Source of the DNA: Alphaproteobacteria bacterium
GTDB taxonomy: Bacteria > Pseudomonadota > Alphaproteobacteria > Micavibrionales > Micavibrionaceae
Direction of reading: 5' to 3'
Assembly (NCBI GenBank): GCA_016699735.1
Contig: CP065008.1
Location: 1,178,001-1,242,000, forward strand
Length of the DNA stretch: 64,000 nt
Positions 59,316-64,000 of the stretch are shown piece after piece; the stretch's first letter is position 1; each line of letters begins with the position of its first letter. A program made the position numbers and the translations under genes. The notes under the pieces are model-generated. The model worked only from the letters and a program-made list of their open reading frames with translations. It made no database searches and had not been told where the DNA came from.

Positions 59316-59340
59316 CGCAGGAGCATCTCCTGCGTCTTTT
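59316..59340 (+). terminator. Terminator-like hairpin
   Basis: Perfect 8-bp stem CGCAGGAG / CTCCTGCG with a CAT loop, followed by TCTTTT. It lies between convergent genes and may serve the plus strand. Confidence 0.75.
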
Positions 59341-59769
59341 CTACTTCGCATCAAGTTTGTAAAGCCTCAGATATTCCGCAAGCGCATCGTTAGGATTGGC
59401 GGCAATCACCTTCCGGTAAAAGTGCTGCGCGATATCGTGACGGCCCGGCCATGGAAACTCCAGGACTTTCTGGCTGAAATTCACCAGATGGGCGCGGTCC
59501 TCGAGGCTGCCGTCAAAAGCCGCATCGTATGTGCAGATTTGTGTCTGAAGACCCTCATCGCCAGAAGAATGTGCAGGATAGTCGGAAATGCTTTCTGTCA
59601 CGATGATTGCAATCTCCCGCCCGCAGGAAAGCGCTGCATCACCTTCGGAAACGGGCGCGATCCATGAAGTATCCGTCCGCAGGGACAACGCAATCCACGA
59701 AGCAGCCAGCGCAGCGCTGAGAATCAACAGGACGCGCAGATAATAACGGGCGGAAGAGGAAGAGTTCAT
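59341..59769 (-). CDS. Hypothetical membrane-anchored protein
   Basis: 142 residues with one N-terminal membrane helix (YLRVLLILSAALAASWIALSL), then a soluble domain. Two cysteines (about residues 49 and 79) may bond. The C-terminus (AQHFYRKVIAANPNDALAEYLRLYKL) resembles a TPR-like helix pair. On the minus strand before the tail fibre gene, so probably independently expressed and possibly a lysogenic-conversion gene. No family recognised. Confidence 0.55.
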   Translation of the reverse strand: MNSSSSARYYLRVLLILSAALAASWIALSLRTDTSWIAPVSEGDAALSCGREIAIIVTESISDYPAHSSGDEGLQTQICTYDAAFDGSLEDRAHLVNFSQKVLEFPWPGRHDIAQHFYRKVIAANPNDALAEYLRLYKLDAK

Positions 59770-59839
59770 GCCCGCTATTATAAAAACCTTAGCACAAAAC
59801 CCAAAGCCCTAAATTATTGCAATAAATATGGAGACCCCC

Positions 59840-61864
59840 ATGACCGAGCATATCAAGATGCCCGATGTGACGCCGCTCGTGCGTTACACCGCCAACGGCA
59901 CGCAGACCATTTTCGCCTATCCCTTTCCAATTTTCGCCAGCGAGGACATGGCCGTTTATCTGAACGGCGCGAAACAGGCCAGCGGATTTATAATTAGCGG
60001 CGCGGGTCTGACCGCCGGAGGAACATTAACGTTCGATGCCGCGCCCGCCGTAAACACCATCATCACGCTGGCCCGTGAACTCCCCATCGAGCGCGTGACC
60101 GATTATCTGGAGGGCGGGGATTTTTCGGCCCAGTCGATCAACACCGAACTCGACTACCTCATCGCCGCGATCCAGCAGGTCAACCGCGAGAACGACACCA
60201 TGCTCCGCTACGGCGATCATGAATCGCCGGGCGAAGTCAAAATCCCGGACCGCGCTATCCGTGTGAACAAGGCGCTGGGCTTTGACGGCAACGGCGACCC
60301 CGTGGCCGTAACCCTCGAAGGCTCCATGGCCGCCCCCAATTTCACGCCCAGCGGAACCGGCGCCGCCACGCGCACCAGCCACAATAAATTCTCCGACCTC
60401 ATCAGCGTGAAGGATTTCGGCGCCATCGGCGACGGCGTGGCCAACGATACGAATGCCTTTATCAATGCCCTGGCGGCAGCGGACATGGTGTTCATCCCGA
60501 AGGGCGAGTACCGGATCACGGCGACCATCCGCCTGACCGCGCGCAAGAGCCTGTTCGGCGCGGGCCAGAAATCTGTTCTGAAAGCCTCCGCGAACACCTT
60601 CAACGTGATCGAGGTGGTGGAGGATTACGTGACGCTTTCTAACTTCCGCATCGAAGGCGGCGATATCGGGATAAAACTCTTCGGCCTCACGCGCCCCGTT
60701 GTGCAGACGTCGGTCAACGATATCACCATCGTCGCGCCCAAAACGGGCGTGCAGCTTGACGGCTATAACGACACGAATTTCCCCTGCTACTGGAATAATT
60801 TTTCCCGCGTGCTGGTCGAACAGCCCTCAATCAACGGCTTTCACCTGACGAAATCCGGAGCGGGCGACACGCCCAACGCCAACAAATTCTACGCCTGCCG
60901 CGCCTATTCACTCGGCGCGGACATTTCCGGTGCGGGATTTTATATCCAGCACGGCAGCTTCAACAACGCCTTCATCGACTGCGAGGCGAACGTGAAAGGC
61001 ACGGCGCAGGGCTGCTTCATTATCGGCGCGAATTCCAACAAGACGCTGCTCATCAATCCTTATGCTGAAAGCTTTAACCTCGTCCCGAACATCAAACTCG
61101 ATAACGGCTCGGTTGAAACGGCGATTTACAACCTGCTCTCCGCCAGCGACGGCTCGGCGATCTGGGATCTCTCGGGCGGGCAGTACACCGCCTACAACGC
61201 CGGCTTCCCGCACAAGAACAGGCTGCAGCGCACGACCGTAACGGACATGAACGCAACGCTCCAGCGTTTCGACACCGAATATATCGACGCCAGCGGAACC
61301 GTAAGCCTCGATCTCTCGCATTCCATGCATCTGGTTTCCTCCTTCGGCGGCGCATTGACTGTGGAACTGCCGGACGCCGGAGACGCGACAGGCGTCATGA
61401 TGATGGTCAAGAAAATCGACTCCTCCAAAAACGTGATTACAATAACAGAGGAGTCCGGACCCGGCCCGGACGGTTCGCCCTTCTTCCTCGGCGCGGAAAA
61501 CGATTATGTGATGATGCTCTCCAATGGCGCGGAATGGTTCGTCATCGCCTCCAACCGCTCACCGGGCAACACACGCTTTTTCGATGGTACAGGTACCTAT
61601 GATATCGACATGGCGGTGGACACCTATCTGCTCTCCAGCTTCGGCGGTGCGCTGACCGCACGGCTCCCGCCCGCCAACGCCGCGAAATCCATCGGCCGCA
61701 CAGTGACGATCAAGAAGACGGATGTCTCGGCCAACGCCGTCACCGTGACGGTGCAGGGCGGCACCGGGCCGGACAATTCCGCCCAACCGCTCTCAAGCCC
61801 CTACAGCGCCATCACCGTCGTCTCCGACGGCGGCCAGTGGTTCATCGTGAGCAAGCATTTGTAA
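59840..61864 (+). CDS. T7-type tail fibre / pectate-lyase-like tailspike
   Basis: 674 residues from ATG 59840 (GGAG 6 bases upstream; an earlier ATG at 59828 has none). Residues 1-115 are the T7 tail fibre N-terminal domain (VRYTANGTQTIFAYPFPIF, ARELPIERVTDYLEGGDFSAQSINTELD), which attaches to the tail. Around residue 187, VKDFGAIGDG...NDT opens a right-handed pectate-lyase-like beta helix to about 440, the usual receptor-binding or polysaccharide-cleaving part of tailspikes. The last 200 residues are two tandem repeats of about 100 residues (HLVSSFGGALTVELP and YLLSSFGGALTARLP). It would fix host range. Confidence 0.88.
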   Translation: MTEHIKMPDVTPLVRYTANGTQTIFAYPFPIFASEDMAVYLNGAKQASGFIISGAGLTAGGTLTFDAAPAVNTIITLARELPIERVTDYLEGGDFSAQSINTELDYLIAAIQQVNRENDTMLRYGDHESPGEVKIPDRAIRVNKALGFDGNGDPVAVTLEGSMAAPNFTPSGTGAATRTSHNKFSDLISVKDFGAIGDGVANDTNAFINALAAADMVFIPKGEYRITATIRLTARKSLFGAGQKSVLKASANTFNVIEVVEDYVTLSNFRIEGGDIGIKLFGLTRPVVQTSVNDITIVAPKTGVQLDGYNDTNFPCYWNNFSRVLVEQPSINGFHLTKSGAGDTPNANKFYACRAYSLGADISGAGFYIQHGSFNNAFIDCEANVKGTAQGCFIIGANSNKTLLINPYAESFNLVPNIKLDNGSVETAIYNLLSASDGSAIWDLSGGQYTAYNAGFPHKNRLQRTTVTDMNATLQRFDTEYIDASGTVSLDLSHSMHLVSSFGGALTVELPDAGDATGVMMMVKKIDSSKNVITITEESGPGPDGSPFFLGAENDYVMMLSNGAEWFVIASNRSPGNTRFFDGTGTYDIDMAVDTYLLSSFGGALTARLPPANAAKSIGRTVTIKKTDVSANAVTVTVQGGTGPDNSAQPLSSPYSAITVVSDGGQWFIVSKHL

Positions 61865-61880
61865 GAGAGGTATTCAAGAG

Positions 61881-62906
61881 ATGTTCGAAACGATCAGATC
61901 AGAATTGCGGCTCAGCGGCCGCGTGGGAAACAATCTGGAGAACCGCGAGGAGGACGTTTGGGAGGTCAGGCGCCGCCTGCACAGCGCCGGACATTTTGAT
62001 CTCGGCACGCCGCCGGAACCGCACGGCTATATCACACGAAGCATGGACGCCGCCATCCGCTCCTTTCAAGGCGCGAAGGGTTTGCGTGTCGATGGCATCC
62101 TCAATCCCGGCGGGGAAACGGAAACCGCGCTCAGGAAAATCGCCGTGGCAGGTGAGGATGAATTTGTGCCGATCCCGAAACGCAAGCCCGCGCATCTGGA
62201 CGCGACGGGCCGTTCAATCCGTGACGAGAAGCCGCAGGAGTACAAGTATCTGGACCTTGTGCCAAAGTCGAAGACCGATCTGTTTAAGGGCAGCCGGGCG
62301 CAGGAATGGGAGGACTGGAACGCGTTGCTGGAGCGGGATAAGGGGCTTGGCTCCGCTCATAGAAAGGCGTTTTCTGAGATCTATGCTTTTGAAGGAGGTA
62401 TGCGTTCGCCCACCGGGGGCTCAGCCTGCGGAGGTATCGTCCAGAAAACTCTTAATGATCTGAAAAACGAAGGGTTTTTACCAGAACTTGCTTCAGGAAA
62501 AGAGAAAGTGAAAACATCCGACTTAACTCAAAGCCAAATACTGACTGTTTATAAAGCGTTTTTTAATGACAAGTTCAAAGGAGCAGCAATAACGGCAAAA
62601 CTTGCCCCTGACAAAGGATACACGCTGTTAGACACGATCGGGGATGATGAGGTCGCAGCGGTATTTGCAGATACATTGTTTAGAAATAATGCCGGAGCAG
62701 TAATCGAAGCCATAAACAAAACCCTGTCAACGAACATGGTAAATGACTTTACGGCGGGAACGCAAACATTCAACAACCTCCGCACCATTGCAGAAGACCC
62801 GAAAAAAAAGAGGGATTTTCTTAATACGTTAGGGGAAATACGCGACGAAGAATTTTCTGATCCGGGAGATATAAATCGTCACGAATATTACAGGTTCAGG
62901 AACTAA
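61881..62906 (+). CDS. DATGR-motif GH108-like muramidase with PG-binding domain, copy 2
   Basis: 341 residues. Residues 23-90 resemble a PG_binding_1 domain (VWEVRRRLHSAGHF, MDAAIRSFQGAKGLRVDGILNPGGET). The DATGRSIRDE motif is at 107-116. Residues 160-341 match the copy at 52909 (YAFEGGMRSPTGGSACGGIV with candidate E171; LTQSQILTVYKAFFNDKFKG; ADTLFRNN), a degenerate GH108-like muramidase. So this copy has an extra wall-binding module. No signal peptide. It is 16 bases after the tail fibre gene and tail to tail with a paralogous lipoprotein gene (6 bases between stops). Confidence 0.68.
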   Translation: MFETIRSELRLSGRVGNNLENREEDVWEVRRRLHSAGHFDLGTPPEPHGYITRSMDAAIRSFQGAKGLRVDGILNPGGETETALRKIAVAGEDEFVPIPKRKPAHLDATGRSIRDEKPQEYKYLDLVPKSKTDLFKGSRAQEWEDWNALLERDKGLGSAHRKAFSEIYAFEGGMRSPTGGSACGGIVQKTLNDLKNEGFLPELASGKEKVKTSDLTQSQILTVYKAFFNDKFKGAAITAKLAPDKGYTLLDTIGDDEVAAVFADTLFRNNAGAVIEAINKTLSTNMVNDFTAGTQTFNNLRTIAEDPKKKRDFLNTLGEIRDEEFSDPGDINRHEYYRFRN

Positions 62907-62912
62907 CACCCG

Positions 62913-63494
62913 TCATTCTGGCTCTTGCTGAAAAAAAATATCTATATAATTTGCTTCGTTCGAAAATTCATGAAAGCAGGTATCGGGAACAAGGAAACTC
63001 TGCAATCGCCAATATGCGGCATGTTTCTCCCTGGAAAATGTATAAATGCCGGTTCTTGGGCAAATATGAAGATCGTTTTTAAAAAGTTTGGCGGTTTCAA
63101 TAAGACCCTCAAAAGTGAATGAGTTCTTCCTGATTTCCGTGATGGCCCCGTCGATTTTAAGATACCCGCCGCCGAAAGGATCATGAAGCCGGATACGGTA
63201 GTACCCCTCAAGCCCGCCATGAATGCGATATACACCATCCCGCTCATAGACAATGGCTTCGCCGAAATAACTATAGGAGCTTATATATCGGCAGCACAGA
63301 TTGGTGTCGGTGAAATGATGTTTCCCTAAAAGCTGCCGAGCCTCTATCCGGCTCTCGATCAAGGTTTTTTTGATTTTTGGCGCGACCGCTTCTTTTTGCC
63401 CCTCCGCAGAAGACGGCAGTGATGTCTGCGTTGCCGCGCAGGCTGAAAGAAGAAAAATAACGGACAGGAACCTGAAGATACGGCAAAACATCAC
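62913..63494 (-). CDS. Lipoprotein paired with muramidase-like protein, copy 2
   Basis: 193 residues with a signal peptide and lipobox (LSAC, Cys19). Shares LLGKHHFTD (55-63), GAITEIR (116-122), GIYTFSR (149-155) and YWRLQ (161-165) with the copy at 53695. The middle contains many Tyr and two adjacent Cys (67-68). The repeated association with a convergent muramidase-like gene, in two places 9 kb apart, suggests a functional partner such as an inhibitor. Family unknown. Confidence 0.65.
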   Translation of the reverse strand: MMFCRIFRFLSVIFLLSACAATQTSLPSSAEGQKEAVAPKIKKTLIESRIEARQLLGKHHFTDTNLCCRYISSYSYFGEAIVYERDGVYRIHGGLEGYYRIRLHDPFGGGYLKIDGAITEIRKNSFTFEGLIETAKLFKNDLHICPRTGIYTFSREKHAAYWRLQSFLVPDTCFHEFSNEANYIDIFFQQEPE

Positions 63495-63588
63495 GCAGAA
63501 AATCTATCACAACCGTGGAGGAAGTAAAAGAGAAGGGAGATTGACGGGAGTCAGTGTGCGTAGTTTATTTGCAGGCGGGGGAATGGAA

Positions 63589-64000
63589 ATGAAAAAGGCT
63601 CTTGGGATTTTGATTTTGTGCGTCATTGGCTTAACCGCCGCCCTCGCTCTGGCTTACGTCACCTTCACGCAAGGACTCTGGCGCTTCAACTATCCTGCTC
63701 ATGGTCCAGGCAGAGTCCATGGCCTCGACGTCTCGCACCATCAGGGCGAGATCGGATGGCAGGAAATTCCAAAGCACGATTACGCCTTCGTCTATATCAA
63801 GGCCACGGAAGGCGGCGATTGGCGCGATCTTAAATTCGCCGAAAACTGGAAGCAGGCGAGAGCAAACGGATTTAAGACGGGTGCCTATCATTTCTATACG
63901 CTCTGCCGTCCCCCTTTAGAACAAGCGGAAAACTATATCGCCGCCGTGCCGCTGGAGCCGGATGCCCTGCCGCCCGCTGTCGATCTGGAGTTTGGCGGAA
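63589..64000 (+). CDS. GH25 lysozyme, 3' end outside window
   Basis: N-terminal 137 residues visible, from ATG 63589 (GGCGGGGG 9 bases upstream; another ATG two codons earlier is possible). A membrane or signal segment (ALGILILCVIGLTAALALAY) is followed by the GH25 pattern: GLDVSHHQGEIGW (catalytic Asp in DVSHHQ), FVYIKATEGGDWRD, FKTGAYHFYT and PPAVDLEF (the acid pair DLE). GH25 enzymes cut the beta-1,4 bond in peptidoglycan. It may be the lysin of the phage-like cassette or a host enzyme; the window ends too soon to tell. Confidence 0.9.
   Translation, partial: MKKALGILILCVIGLTAALALAYVTFTQGLWRFNYPAHGPGRVHGLDVSHHQGEIGWQEIPKHDYAFVYIKATEGGDWRDLKFAENWKQARANGFKTGAYHFYTLCRPPLEQAENYIAAVPLEPDALPPAVDLEFGG

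Noticed and set aside
43743..64000. Diversity-generating retroelement, considered because Bbp19-like genes occur with one in a Bordetella phage
   Set aside because: No reverse transcriptase gene and no template/variable repeat pair with A-biased differences is visible in the window.

Overview
The window looks like chromosomal DNA of an alphaproteobacterium of moderately high GC. The clearest markers are the gene order ftsZ-lpxC-bamD-recN-ligA, a three-part proton-translocating transhydrogenase (pntAA/pntAB/pntB), a DUF1476-type F1-ATPase zeta inhibitor, and a 41-residue ribosomal protein L36. A Micavibrio- or Rhodospirillales-like lineage would fit, but that is inference only.

Layout. 1-9.4 kb: envelope, division and DNA-repair genes (ftsZ, lpxC, bamD, recN, a VOC protein, a frameshifted GIY-YIG gene, ligA). 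9.5-16 kb: mostly minus strand, with small hypotheticals, an alpha/beta hydrolase, and the pnt genes interrupted by a metallophosphoesterase and a CDP-alcohol phosphatidyltransferase. 16.2-23.5 kb: a type I secretion operon (TolC-like, ABC transporter, HlyD-like) ending in a CHASE2 adenylate/guanylate cyclase. 23.8-25.9 kb: a 288-bp tandem repeat, then a cyclic-nucleotide-binding EAL phosphodiesterase. 26-32.1 kb: rpmJ and the rod-shape operon mreBCD-mrdA-rodA. 32.1-42.5 kb: a repeat-rich spacer, bolA-grxD, an AsmA-like protein, a beta-propeller protein, the ATPase zeta inhibitor, purC, hypotheticals, nadK, an unusual HTH-orotate phosphoribosyltransferase fusion, and a Fic protein.

42.7-63.5 kb holds a T7-like (podovirus-type) virion cassette: portal, Bbp19-like protein, scaffold, major capsid protein, tail tubular A-like and B-like proteins, an internal coiled-coil protein and a T7-type tail fibre/tailspike. 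No terminase, integrase, polymerase or replication gene is visible in it. Almost every gap between structural genes is filled with accessory genes, many of lower GC. Host-type palindromic repeats lie inside the cassette, which suggests long residence or domestication.

The most interesting signal is in those accessory genes. Three otherwise different proteins (starts 50895, 52909, 61881) share a short DATGRxIRD motif. Two carry a degenerate GH108-like muramidase domain and one a glycine-zipper membrane segment. Each muramidase-like gene is followed tail to tail, after 3-6 bp, by an opposite-strand gene for a paralogous lipoprotein; the glycine-zipper gene is followed by a small membrane-protein gene. 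This looks like a cargo or effector set with a shared targeting tag and cognate immunity or inhibitor proteins, carried by a virion-like particle. The parts are visible in the sequence; the system-level reading is inference. The right edge holds the start of a GH25 lysozyme gene.
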